A stretch of 64,000 nucleotides of DNA from the NCBI RefSeq assembly GCF_042408735.1, contig NZ_JBHOQV010000047.1, positions 62,001 through 126,000 of the forward strand, in the 5' to 3' direction. This stretch comes from Thermogemmatispora sp042408735. GTDB lineage: Bacteria > Chloroflexota > Ktedonobacteria > Ktedonobacterales > Ktedonobacteraceae. A program made the translations under genes and the position numbers. Below the pieces are notes generated by a model. The model did no database searches. It saw nothing but the letters and a program-made list of their open reading frames with translations, and was not told where the DNA came from. Positions within the stretch are counted from its first letter, which is position 1. Every line of letters begins with the position of its first letter. Shown here piece after piece: positions 56,558-64,000 of this stretch.

Positions 56558-57421
56558 TCAGTGGGAGAGAAAGGGCAGCTCCAGAATCTCCCAGGGCCGG
56601 GAAGCGGAGACCAGATACCCTCCATGGCTGATCAGGTGCAGGGTGGCTCCGCCGCCCAGGAACAGCAGCCAGGCCAGTCGCTCCTGGACCAGATCCTGGG
56701 GGCTGGGAGTCGGGTCCATTGGCTGAGACCGTTCGCTCCTCCCCCAATCTCCTGGGGCCCCCAGCACGAGCAGAGCCGGATCCTCTGCCTGCTGCTGCTG
56801 CTCCCACTCGCTCGGCTGGATCACGAGCCAGCTCCAGGAGCATTGCACGTGCTTGTGCCCCTGGCGCATGTCGTCCACCTCGAACAGGGTCCATCTCCAC
56901 ACCTCGCTGTGAGAGGAGCCAACGAGGAGCCGATTGAGCAAGTCCACCAGGGAGCTGGCTAGCTCCGGGGGAATGAGGCCGTGCTGAGGGACAAACAACC
57001 GATCCCCAGAGGTGTCCCAATAGAGGGCGACGGCGTGTTGAGGGGCAGCTGTGTCCTGCCCCTTGCGGGTGGACAACATCTGGGAAAGCACCTGGATCAA
57101 CGGCTGCAAGGAGAAGCGCAACTGGGACCTCTTCTGCCTCACTGCCAACAGCGCCCACTGCTGTGGCCCAGGCCAAGGAAACAATCTCGTTTCGTCTGAG
57201 CCGCCCAGGGCTGGGATACGGATGAAAGCAGGGGCCGGAAACTCCATCCAGCAATTCCACGGAGGAACGAAGGTCATCTCGAACGGCGCATCAACCGGAG
57301 CCTCCTGGAAAAGCCACTGCACGGCAGCTCCGGCCCAGATCAGACGAAGCTGCTGGCGAAGCATGGCAGCGTATTCTGGTTCTTGCTGAAGGGAGGCATA
57401 GATGGTAGTATGAGGATCCAT
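56558..57421 (-). CDS. Tryptophan-rich paralog family member 1
   Basis: 287 residues, family unknown. Helical N-terminus (MDPHTTIYASLQQEPEYAAM), then alternating aromatic/proline segments such as FVPPWNCWMEFPAPAFIRIP, a helix LQPLIQVLSQMLS, a core CSWSWLVIQPSEWEQQ, and near the end LVQERLAWLLFLGGGATLHL, GGYLVSAS. The order is shared with the two neighbours at 57561 and 59498 (helix, WGILS-like turn, LQPL/LQTV helix, WxWSF/WSWLV strand, C-terminal LLL strand). ATG 57421 with GGAGGAAGATC. No membrane span or catalytic motif; cytoplasmic by default. Confidence 0.65.
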   Translation of the reverse strand: MDPHTTIYASLQQEPEYAAMLRQQLRLIWAGAAVQWLFQEAPVDAPFEMTFVPPWNCWMEFPAPAFIRIPALGGSDETRLFPWPGPQQWALLAVRQKRSQLRFSLQPLIQVLSQMLSTRKGQDTAAPQHAVALYWDTSGDRLFVPQHGLIPPELASSLVDLLNRLLVGSSHSEVWRWTLFEVDDMRQGHKHVQCSWSWLVIQPSEWEQQQQAEDPALLVLGAPGDWGRSERSQPMDPTPSPQDLVQERLAWLLFLGGGATLHLISHGGYLVSASRPWEILELPFLSH

Positions 57422-57560
57422 GATCTTCCTCCTTCCTTCAAGTCTGAGAGGAGTCTGAGAGCAAGGGAGGAAGAGGAGAGCAGGATGCTCCTCGCCTCTT
57501 CCTCCGGCTCTCTGGTGGCTTCGGTTCAGCTCAGCTGAGCGCTTCAGCCGGACTGGAGAG

Positions 57561-58361
57561 CTAGGACAGATCCAGCTCCCACCAGCCGGCGTCGGTTGGG
57601 GAGAGATCCGGCGAATACAGCAGGAGACGCGCACAGCTCCCTGCAATGCGCAAGTACTTGGTATACGCCTCTCCCTTGGTATCCAGCTCATGGGCCACTT
57701 GGCCCCACAGACCCCCTTCAGAACCGGAGCCGGGCCGCACTGTCACTGTTTGGGGGTAGAGCGGCCCCTGCAAGACAGGCTGGATTTGTTCCAGCAGGTT
57801 GCCCGGAGCGGTCCCTCCAGGAGCTGGAGGGACTCCGAAGCTCCACATCCAGGTCAGTTGCGGCCGTGGGTTCCCTTCTTGTTCCCCCTCCCTCGGCGAG
57901 AAGCACAGCAGCAACCAGCAAGGGGAGAAGGGGCCAACAGCAGTGGCTACAGTCTGCAGCCATTTCCATTGCCACTCCGGCAGCCAGTCGGTGGGATCTG
58001 CCACTTCGGGTCGAGGAAGAGACAGGAGCGGAAAGCGCTCCTTGGGAGAGGAGAGGATTCCCCAGCAGTAGGAGGGGGCAGCCTCCTGGGACTGCCGCAG
58101 GTTCGACTCCGCGGGCTGGACAACAAATTCGGCCCAGCAAGGCCATCCAAGCAGGGCTGCAAGCACCTCGAGATTGGGGGGGGACTTCCGTTGAGACCAG
58201 CTGTGCTGGCGCTGGGAAACCAGCTGGGCCAGACGATCTGGCTCGAGGGAACTCAACTTGACCCGGACACGCAGCTTGAGCCAGTCCTTATCCTCCCTGA
58301 GGAGTGCGAACAGCCAGGCTGCTGAAGACTGTTGCAGCGTCTCGAGCAATGACAGGGACAT
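57561..58361 (-). CDS. Tryptophan-rich paralog family member 2
   Basis: 266 residues, family unknown. MSLSLLETLQQSSAAWLFAL opens a helical part; then YCWGILSSPKERFPLLSLPR, WLQTVATAVGPFSPCWLLLC, FSPREGEQEGNPRPQLTWMW, SFGVPPAPGG and a C-terminal YTKYLRIAGSCARLLLYSPD. These correspond in order to blocks of the genes at 56558 and 59498. The leader GGAGGAAGATCATG is identical to that of the gene at 57421, supporting common ancestry or co-regulation. Separated from its neighbour by 139 bases. Function unknown. Confidence 0.65.
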   Translation of the reverse strand: MSLSLLETLQQSSAAWLFALLREDKDWLKLRVRVKLSSLEPDRLAQLVSQRQHSWSQRKSPPNLEVLAALLGWPCWAEFVVQPAESNLRQSQEAAPSYCWGILSSPKERFPLLSLPRPEVADPTDWLPEWQWKWLQTVATAVGPFSPCWLLLCFSPREGEQEGNPRPQLTWMWSFGVPPAPGGTAPGNLLEQIQPVLQGPLYPQTVTVRPGSGSEGGLWGQVAHELDTKGEAYTKYLRIAGSCARLLLYSPDLSPTDAGWWELDLS

Positions 58362-58429
58362 GATCTTCCTCCTTTCTTCCTCGTGTGCTGACGAGACGCA
58401 GCTTGGCTTGATGGATGCAAGAGACACTT

Positions 58430-58580
58430 CGCTCAGCTCGGCTCAGCTCGGCTCAGCTCGCCAGTCAGGCTCGGGTCAGCTCGGGTCGGCTCGGCTCGGC
58501 TTGCCAAGCTCGTCGACCCGACCCGACCCGACCCGACTCGAGCTGAAGCGAAGCGAAGCGAACCGAGCCGACCCGAGCGA
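58430..58580. repeat. CTCGG/GACCC short-repeat tract
   Basis: Three tandem GCTCAGCTCG units (58431-58460), then repeated GGGTCAGCTC/GGCTC, CGACCCGACCCGACCCGACC, and GAAGCGAAGCGAAGC. The tract lies in the leader of the minus-strand gene that starts at 58361; similar GGCTC tracts occur at 62023 and 62507. No gene lies in the gap 58362-58824. Confidence 0.75.
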
Positions 58581-58824
58581 AGGAACTCGGCCGAGTGGAG
58601 GGAAAGCGGCCGACCTGACTCGGCCGGAGGGGAGGGAGATCTTCGCTCCCTCCACAGCCAGTTGAAAGAGGAGAGCAGGCAGCAGCGAGCAGGGCAGGCA
58701 GAAGCGCCCGTGGAGTGGGAAGCGGAGGCAGCTCCCGCCGCGCCGCTGCCTGCGCCCGTGGGAACGGAAAGAAGCATAAGGGGGAAGCCGAGTCAGCGAC
58801 TAGGTGAGGTCGGCTTCCTGCCTG

Positions 58825-59436
58825 CTAGGGCTGAGAGGGTTGAGGGGCCGAGCGCCTCTCATGACCGTCATGACTGTGGGCTGAGCCTGAGGAGCTAGGG
58901 GGCTGGGGAGATGAGCTAGAGGGCTGGGGAGAGGTCGTGACAGAGGGAGAGCTAGCAGGGGGGGAGCTAGGGAGAGGAGGGGAAGATGGGCGCTGGTTCG
59001 GAGGCGGCAGCTGCTCCTCCAGCTCGAGGGCGAACTGCGTTCCGAACCCCAGAGCCGCCAGCGCGCGCCCAATGGCTCCAGTCTCGGCTTTCTCGATAAA
59101 ATCGGGGAAGCTGGCGGCCTTCTCCGATTTGGTCCCCGTGGCGACGCCACCTCTGCCGTCCTTGACGACAGCCCGAACGATGACGAAGCCTTTGGCACGG
59201 CGGACCATCTTCTCGGTGCGCCGGGTGTCCCGGTTGTAGCCGTAGTACTCCTCTTCGGTCTCCCGATCAAGGTCCAGATGAACTATCTCTGTCTCAATGG
59301 TTCCCTGGGGACAGAGTTCACGGAACCAGACCAGCCGCCACTGCACGGGCAGATAGCGACGATCCTGAACAACGATGCACTTATTGGCAAATCGGGTTTC
59401 GAGCGTGAGCGGCTTGGGTTCCTGCTTCGGTTCCAT
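58825..59436 (-). CDS. Candidate Erf/Rad52-like single-strand annealing protein
   Basis: 203 residues. Conserved core: LETRFANKCIVVQDRRYLPV, QWRLVWFRELCPQGTIETEI, GFVIVRAVVKDGRGGVATGT, and FPDFIEKAETGAIGRALAAL, GFGTQFALELEE. The EKAETxAIGRALAxLGFG motif recalls ERF/Rad52-like annealing proteins of phages and mobile elements, and similar unnamed proteins occur in Chloroflexota. The last 60 residues are low-complexity Pro/Ser, possibly a flexible tail. ATG 59436 is preferred since GGAGGA lies six bases upstream; ATG 59442 is too close to it. A recombination or DNA-binding role is inferred; family membership is not certain. Confidence 0.55.
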   Translation of the reverse strand: MEPKQEPKPLTLETRFANKCIVVQDRRYLPVQWRLVWFRELCPQGTIETEIVHLDLDRETEEEYYGYNRDTRRTEKMVRRAKGFVIVRAVVKDGRGGVATGTKSEKAASFPDFIEKAETGAIGRALAALGFGTQFALELEEQLPPPNQRPSSPPLPSSPPASSPSVTTSPQPSSSSPQPPSSSGSAHSHDGHERRSAPQPSQP

Positions 59437-59497
59437 AGACATTCCTCCGTGGACAGGACTCGGTGGCAGCAAGCGAGAGGAGAAAGGAAGGAGAGCC

Positions 59498-60361
59498 TTA
59501 CCCCGTGAACGGCAGCGGGGCCAGCTCGAGTTGACTCCAGCTCGCCTGACCGGTTTCTTGAGGTCCTCCTGGGTCGGAGTCGGAGCGGTGCAGGTGGCGC
59601 AGATCTGGCAGCAGGAGAGCAGCTCCGCTGGAGAGCAGCTGCCAGGTGATGACCAGATAGAGGCACTGACGGGTTCTGATCTCCCGAATATAGCGCCACA
59701 TCTGCTCCCAGTCCTGCTGTGGCCACTGGCCCCTCCTCTGTTGGTCTCGGAGCCAGATGTAGTGGGTGTAGCCTCTTCCGCATGGACCCTCAGCCCAGAG
59801 CCGAAATTCGGGCTGCGGACCGCCCTCAAGAGAGAGCCACCAGTGCCAGAAGAGATACCGTTGTGCGCCTGTGACTGAGTCTTGCGCTTCTGCCTCGGAA
59901 GGATCTAGCTCCCAGAGGAGCCAGAGCCATCCCTGCTTCACAGCATCCCCACAGGCCATCGCAGCCGCGGCATTGATCAAAGGCTGCAGAGTGGCAAAGT
60001 GGGAGCTGCCGAGATCCCCCAGCAGCATGGAAACCGGGAGAGACAGGATCCCCCACCGAAAGATGTGGATCTCGTCCTCATCCTGGCTCGCCGTCCCCCA
60101 CCATTCCCACTCCCACCAACTGACCTCCTGGCAGGGAGGCAGCAGGCGAGAGAAAGCTCTGTTGAGCAGCCACCACAACGATGACTCATCGGGGAGAGGA
60201 TACTGCCACAGCCATAGCCTCTTCTGCTGCGGCCTCTGAAACAGAAGCAAGACAGGACTAGCAAGCACTCGGTGGCGAGAACGGAGAAGAATCTGTAGAA
60301 GAGGATCTAAAGGATATTCCTGCATCAGTCTCCTGGTGAGCGTCTCGAACACGGATTCCAT
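59498..60361 (-). CDS. Tryptophan-rich paralog family member 3
   Basis: 287 residues with about 23 Trp (8%), e.g. VSWWEWEWWGTAS, GWLWLLWELD, LFWHWWLSLEGGPQ. Opening helix MESVFETLTRRLMQEYPLDP, then RWGILSLPVSMLLGD, LQPLINAAAAMA, the aromatic strands, WEQMWRYIREIRTRQCLYLV and LSSGAALLLPDLRHL. These blocks line up with the two other paralogs although identity is low. ATG 60361 with AAAGGAGGA nine bases upstream; the open frame continues to 60553 but without a site. Separated from the Erf-like gene by 61 bases, so probably in one transcript. Function unknown; the aromatic content suggests ligand or protein binding. Confidence 0.66.
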   Translation of the reverse strand: MESVFETLTRRLMQEYPLDPLLQILLRSRHRVLASPVLLLFQRPQQKRLWLWQYPLPDESSLWWLLNRAFSRLLPPCQEVSWWEWEWWGTASQDEDEIHIFRWGILSLPVSMLLGDLGSSHFATLQPLINAAAAMACGDAVKQGWLWLLWELDPSEAEAQDSVTGAQRYLFWHWWLSLEGGPQPEFRLWAEGPCGRGYTHYIWLRDQQRRGQWPQQDWEQMWRYIREIRTRQCLYLVITWQLLSSGAALLLPDLRHLHRSDSDPGGPQETGQASWSQLELAPLPFTG

Positions 60362-60938
60362 GAAGGTGTTCCTCCTTTGTTTTTCCCTTTCTTTTTCCTG
60401 AGGAAGGAGAGGAGGGAGAGCTACCTTCAACTCTCCCTCCTGTGCGCCGCTTCTTGCGCTTCCTGTTGGGCTTCCTGCTAGCTGGCTGTTGGTCAGAGCA
60501 TCGAGACCGAGACCGGGCCCCCAGACCGATCGGTTCTCCTTGAGCAGGGCCAAGCTCCTCCTGGCGGAATCTCAAGGGTCTGTCCCAGGCCCGACTCTTG
60601 CTCTGTTGCTCCTCTGCCCGGCCCAGCTCAGCAGCACTCGGGCCGAGCCGGGATGACTGTGCTTGGTCCAGGACCGCTAGCTGATCCTGGAGCCGCGCCA
60701 GGTGAGCCAGGTGCCGACGAAGCCTCCAGCATTGCATGCTGATGCGAATCAGCAGGATCTGCATGCTGATGCGAATCAGCAGGGCCTTCAGCAGTCGGTG
60801 TCGGTGGGGGAGATGACTCTGCTGGTGCCGAGTGGGATTGGCAGACCGGTCGTGAGAGGGGCGGCAACGGTGGCGCTGCCGAGAACGAGAACGAATTGCC
60901 TGAAGTGCACCAGCCCGTCGGGGGAAAGCGAATCTCAT
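60258..60938 (-). CDS. Possible basic coiled-coil protein
   Basis: 226 codons from ATG 60938 with AGGAGGAAC seven bases upstream, the same leader type as its neighbours. Reads RLRRHLAHLARLQDQLAVLD, QAQSSRLGPSAAELGRAEEQ, then a strongly basic ASRKPNRKRKKRRTGG stretch. A 27-bp tandem repeat (60733-60783) gives LLIRISMQI/LLIRISMQC. It overlaps the start of the gene at 60361 by 104 bases in another frame, which is unusual, so the C-terminal part may not be real. Confidence 0.4.
   Translation of the reverse strand: MRFAFPRRAGALQAIRSRSRQRHRCRPSHDRSANPTRHQQSHLPHRHRLLKALLIRISMQILLIRISMQCWRLRRHLAHLARLQDQLAVLDQAQSSRLGPSAAELGRAEEQQSKSRAWDRPLRFRQEELGPAQGEPIGLGARSRSRCSDQQPASRKPNRKRKKRRTGGRVEGSSPSSPSSGKRKGKTKEEHLHGIRVRDAHQETDAGISFRSSSTDSSPFSPPSAC
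60733..60783. repeat. 27-bp tandem direct repeat
   Basis: TGCATGCTGATGCGAATCAG is repeated at 60733 and 60760 with a period of 27, i.e. nine codons, so it keeps any frame open. Confidence 0.8.
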
Positions 60939-61173
60939 GAGGTTCCTCCTGCTTGCTTGCTCGTTTGCTTCTTGCTTTGCTCATGGGGTGCTCGCTGGAG
61001 GGAGGCTGGCAAGGAGGCTGGCGAGGCGAGCAAGAAAGAAGGCAGGCATTCCTGCTCGACGAGACGAGAGGGATGCCTGCCTTCTCTTCCAGTCTGATCT
61101 TATCTCTTCTCAGAAAAGCCGCAACAAAGCCTTCATCCTTGCCTCAATCTTCAAGCGAAGCGGACAAGTCCCC

Positions 61174-61476
61174 TCAACGAGAGGGACGAGAGCGAGACCG
61201 CCACTGCTGGGCGAGCAGCATCCCGCTCCTGGGGGAAAAGACAGCAAGCCCTCCAATCACCCACCGCCACCAGGAGGGAGCCTCTCGCTGGTGCCGCTGG
61301 GGCCCAGAAACCCCAGAAACGGACCTGGAACGGGGCTGCCCGTGCCCATCCCGCCCATGCCGGTGCCGGCGGGTAGCCGGCTGGACAGGAGGCTGATGCG
61401 AAAGCTGGATCATCAGCCGGAGGTGCACTTGGGGAGGAGGGAGAGTGGGAACTTGCCCAAACCGCGGGGACTTCAT
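61174..61476 (-). CDS. Possible small protein with basic, proline-rich N-terminus
   Basis: 100 codons from ATG 61476 with AAAGGAG eight bases upstream, matching the leader style of this cluster. MKSPRFGQVPTLPPPQVHLR, a His/Arg-rich part, then SWWRWVIGGLAVFSPRSG, a short hydrophobic segment. No family. The gap 60939-61173 holds nothing else. Confidence 0.4.
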   Translation of the reverse strand: MKSPRFGQVPTLPPPQVHLRLMIQLSHQPPVQPATRRHRHGRDGHGQPRSRSVSGVSGPQRHQREAPSWWRWVIGGLAVFSPRSGMLLAQQWRSRSRPSR

Positions 61477-62360
61477 CAACTCGCTCCTTTCTCTTCTCTG
61501 GCCACAGAGCCAAGGAAAGGAGGAGAGCTTGTTTGTCTGCCTTTCAGGATGCTCAAGCAGAGCAACACAGCAAGGCCTCCCTCACGGATGGGACAAGACA
61601 CCCTCACTGGACTGAGGCGAGACACGAGAGAAGCGAAGCGCCAGCCCCTTGCTTCCCGTCTGTCTGCCTAGCTGCCTGCGGACTCGCTCTGGCTTCTCGT
61701 TGCTCCTTCTGGGGTACCTCCTCCTTTCTCGGCGCGGCTCTGTGCAAGACAAGTCTGTTCCTCGTTCTTTGCTCGCTTAGCGAGCGGAGCCCGGACCTGC
61801 CGGAATAGGCTGTGCGATGAGGCAGCAGGAGTGCCTTCCTTCTCTGCGTCCGGGCCTCTCTGATCGTCTCAGATGCTTTCGGCTCGGCACTCCTGGCAAG
61901 ACGAGCCTCGTGTTTCTCTTCCTTCTTTCACTATCCTCATTTCCATATCCTCACGCGGCTCATTGCCTCTGGCTCTTCCTTCTGGTGTGTCTCTTGCTTG
62001 TGGCCGCGTGTCCCTCTAGTTCGGCTCGGCTCGGCTCGGCTCGTCTTGCGACGGCGTTCCTGTCGGATGGTACTCGGTTTGCTTCTCTCACCAGGAACGT
62101 TCGCTGGGGCGACCCTCAGCCATGACGGTCCTGCCAGCGCCATGCCTCTTCGAGGATCTCTCTTCACCAGCCATAAGATACCATACCGGCAGAAGCGAGT
62201 CAAGCCTGCTGCTGGAGCTGCTCATCAGGTGCTCTAGCACCAATGCCAGGGGGCTGACATCGATCAGATCCCCCTCGTGGAGGAGAGAAGAAAGGAAAAG
62301 AAGGGTTCCCAGCATCCCGCTAGGCGCGCTTGAGAAGGCAGGTCGGGGCAGGTCTCCTGA

Positions 62361-62399
62361 GTGGTGCAACGGCGGAACGAGGTTCTGCCGTTGCACCAC
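62361..62399. repeat. Perfect 13-bp stem-loop
   Basis: GTGGTGCAACGGC (62361-62373) and GCCGTTGCACCAC (62387-62399) with a 13-base loop that can pair four bases more (GAAC/GTTC). Only TTTC follows on the plus strand, so it is a weak terminator at best; a structural RNA or binding site is also possible. Confidence 0.6.
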
Positions 62400-62506
62400 T
62401 TTCACCGCTCAGAGGGGGCAGGGGAAAAGCCCCCTGGGAAAGAGCAAAGCAATCGGGGCCGAGGGAAATCGATGAGCCACAAGGAGAGCTGTCCAACGAT
62501 GCTTCT

Positions 62507-62541
62507 GGCTCGGCTCGGCTCGGCTCGGCTCGGCTCGGCTC
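62507..62541. repeat. GGCTC pentanucleotide repeat, seven units
   Basis: Seven perfect GGCTC units, about 90 bases upstream of the plus-strand gene at 62630. The copy number may vary by slippage. Confidence 0.85.
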
Positions 62542-62629
62542 GCTCAGCACAGCGCCTTTGCTATACTAGAAGGCAGGCAGAAAGCTCAGGAAGGATGACT
62601 TGCATGCGCACGAGGAGGGAGGTCAACGA

Positions 62630-63076
62630 GTGACTGCATCTAGGCCCTTCCGCTTCCGGAAAGAGATTTCCACTGTTGCACGGAGGTCTCTCGTCAAACT
62701 CGTGGAATCCATCGCCGTCGTTCCGGATCTGCACCTGCTGATGCTGTTCGGCGAGTGGGTCATCGCTCTGCCACCAGCAGAATATGCTGCGGTGACGGCC
62801 CTGCTCCAGCTTCAAGTGCAGCAAGCAAGACAGGCACAGGGAGAAGGAGAATCATGTTTGTTACCTCGAAGCATCTCCCGAGACCTCCTCGCGAGCGCCT
62901 GTGGATTGAGTGAGACCAGACTCCAGGAACACTTAAGCCGGGGAGTCGCTCGGTTGGCGCCTCACGGTTTTGCGCTCGCCCATGTGTTTCGAGGCTCTCA
63001 ACGAGGCTATCTGCTCGTTTTTGCTCCCGATCCCAGCCTCAGCAAGCCGGAGCGCTTCGCTTCGAACTCGAGCTGA
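62630..63076 (+). CDS. Unrecognised small protein, possible DNA-binding
   Basis: 148 residues from GTG 62630, chosen because AGGAGGGAGGT (62613-62623) lies just upstream. An N-terminal alpha/beta part (RPFRFRKEISTVARRSLVKL, VVPDLHLLMLFGEWVIALPP) is followed by a Gln-rich linker and SRDLLASACGLSETRLQEHL, which could be a helix-turn-helix, then a strand-rich end (AHVFRGSQRGYLLVF). The only supported plus-strand gene of the block, opposite to the tryptophan-rich genes. The gap 63077-63531 shows nothing. Confidence 0.5.
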   Translation: MTASRPFRFRKEISTVARRSLVKLVESIAVVPDLHLLMLFGEWVIALPPAEYAAVTALLQLQVQQARQAQGEGESCLLPRSISRDLLASACGLSETRLQEHLSRGVARLAPHGFALAHVFRGSQRGYLLVFAPDPSLSKPERFASNSS

Positions 63077-63531
63077 GCTGATTCCCAGAACGGAGTGCAG
63101 CAAGGCAAGGCAAGATAACAGGGCAGGCAAGAGGACCCAGTCCGCAGCACAGGGGAGCACCAACAGGGGAGCACCATGCAGCAGGCAGGGCTGACCGACT
63201 CGCTCCCTGGCTGGGCCGGGTCAGGCCAGAACGGAACGACCGAAGCGAACGGCGTGCGGCAATGGGTCCTGCAGGCGGGTCCTACAACTGGTTCTGTCTG
63301 CCTGCCAGAGCTGGTAAGCAGACGGGCAGACTCCCTCGCCTCGCTTGCCACTCGCTAGTAGGCTGATTCACGGCTCAATGACACGACAACGACTCAGCCC
63401 GTCTGCCAGTCAGACAGTTTGTAGGCAGGCTGGAAGATTGGCACTGTGGGACACTGTGGGAGAGACCTGGCCCAGCCCAGCCCGTTGAGGCAGCGACAGA
63501 GAAGCCCGGGAGGGATGCCGGAGAGGAAAGA

Positions 63532-64000
63532 CTAGGGAGGATCGAGGAAAGCGACAGGGCCTCTGGGAGCAGGAGCGACCTGTGTCCAGAGGGGAGCAAC
63601 CAGGAGGGAGGCTGGGTCAAGAGCCGTGGCCGCCTCCAGCTCCTGCAAGTCTGTTAGGCGAATGACGAACCCAGGGAACCAGCCCCGTTGGGCCAGGGCG
63701 AGCAATTGCCCTTCGAGGGTGACTCTGGCTCGCTGGGACAGGGTGATCACAGCCAGCCAGAGCCGTCCTTGGCTGGAAAGAGCTACTGTCCGGTAGCGAT
63801 TCCATTTGGACTGCAAGGCTGGCCGGCTCATTGTTGCCCGATCCAGCTCACAACAGATCAGCATCTGCCGCTCGGGAGGCCCCGGGGTGCGATACAGGAA
63901 GACCAGATCCGGTCGCACGGGCGGACGGGAAACCAGCTGGTGCTGGCTGTGGAGCGGGAGCCAGGGAGAAGAGGGGTTCACCTCCCACCAGATGAGGTGA
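63532..64000 (-). CDS. Replication-relaxation family protein (5' partial)
   Basis: The C-terminal 156 residues are visible; the frame is open to the window edge. HLIWWEVNPSSPWLPLHSQH, VRPDLVFLYRTPG, MLICCELDRATMSRPALQSK, WNRYRTVALSSQGRLWLAVI match the pattern of replication-relaxation proteins, with the ELDRxTMSR segment as hallmark. These occur on plasmids, integrative elements and in genome islands of Actinobacteria and Chloroflexota and are thought to act with a helicase or mobilisation machinery. Its presence marks 56-64 kb as mobile-element-related. Confidence 0.7.
   Translation of the reverse strand, partial: HLIWWEVNPSSPWLPLHSQHQLVSRPPVRPDLVFLYRTPGPPERQMLICCELDRATMSRPALQSKWNRYRTVALSSQGRLWLAVITLSQRARVTLEGQLLALAQRGWFPGFVIRLTDLQELEAATALDPASLLVAPLWTQVAPAPRGPVAFLDPP

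Larger units (their letters stand above)
61477..62629. other. Noncoding stretch with GGCTC repeats and a strong hairpin
   Basis: No gene is supported over 1.15 kb. It holds GGCTC x4 (62023-62042), GGCTC x7 (62507-62541) and a perfect 13-bp hairpin (62361-62399). A minus-strand frame 62310-62088 (SSLLHEGDLIDVSPLALVLE) has a slight coding look but no ribosome site. Confidence 0.45.

Noticed and set aside
58100..58110. GGTTCGACTCC, a tRNA T-loop-like sequence
   Set aside because: No acceptor, D or anticodon arm around it, and it is inside a supported gene.
58430..58580. Short repeats resembling a CRISPR array
   Set aside because: Units of 5-10 bases without unique spacers; no cas genes in the window.
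60938..61396. Overlapping plus-strand frames near 61 kb
   Set aside because: Low-complexity, no ribosome sites; minus-strand candidates have the better leaders.

Overview
The window is 64 kb of high-GC bacterial DNA. Gene style points to Chloroflexota, probably a Ktedonobacteria member such as a Thermogemmatispora-like organism; this is an inference. The clues are an XRE/TPR regulator of the type expanded in Ktedonobacteria, a split CrtYc/CrtYd lycopene cyclase, Tat-exported mannanase, strong AAGGAGG ribosome sites with frequent GTG/TTG starts, and a replication-relaxation protein.

Layout. 1-1.5 kb: two permeases of a sugar ABC importer (the first is cut by the window edge). 1.8-9.2 kb: a plus-strand run of membrane protein, catalytically degenerate GroEL-like protein, Asp-box beta-propeller, flavin halogenase-like oxidoreductase and SAM methyltransferase. 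9.2-14.5 kb: a minus-strand three-gene operon whose middle product is a coiled-coil protein with a degenerate McrB-like AAA domain. 14.8-18.6 kb: cytochrome b/molybdopterin fusion, cutA and a frameshifted XRE-TPR regulator. 19.9-25.8 kb: GH5 mannanase, divergent LacI regulator with operators, and a large clan GH-A glycosidase. 26.3-33.8 kb: MHS transporter, crtYc/crtYd, lipoprotein, two-component system and a COG4705 membrane protein. 35.1-39.8 kb: complete bioF-bioA-bioD-bioB operon with a clear promoter. 40.4-43.6 kb: PHB-depolymerase-type esterase, then decayed copies and palindromic elements.

43.6-48.4 kb is the most striking part: an excisionase-type HTH protein, an AT-rich operator region, and a plus-strand set of short hydrophobic peptide (97 aa), large membrane protein, SpoIIM/DUF95 protein, ABC ATPase with an acidic tail and small membrane protein. 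This combination matches the known logic of circular (head-to-tail) bacteriocin loci. 48.5-52.8 kb is a gene graveyard: MscS-like remnant, decayed sorbitol PTS IIA and oxidoreductase, truncated substrate-binding lipoprotein and an IS1182-type transposase with two nonsense codons. A 272-bp direct repeat with nested palindromes lies at 41.6 and 50.2 kb, bracketing the bacteriocin-like locus.

53-56 kb: alpha/beta hydrolase and NmrA-like reductase opposite a TetR regulator. 56-64 kb: an accessory, plasmid- or integrative-element-like block with three divergent tryptophan-rich paralogs, an Erf/Rad52-like annealing protein candidate, small proteins, GGCTC pentamer repeats and a replication-relaxation protein cut by the window edge. 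No rRNA, tRNA or CRISPR array was recognised.
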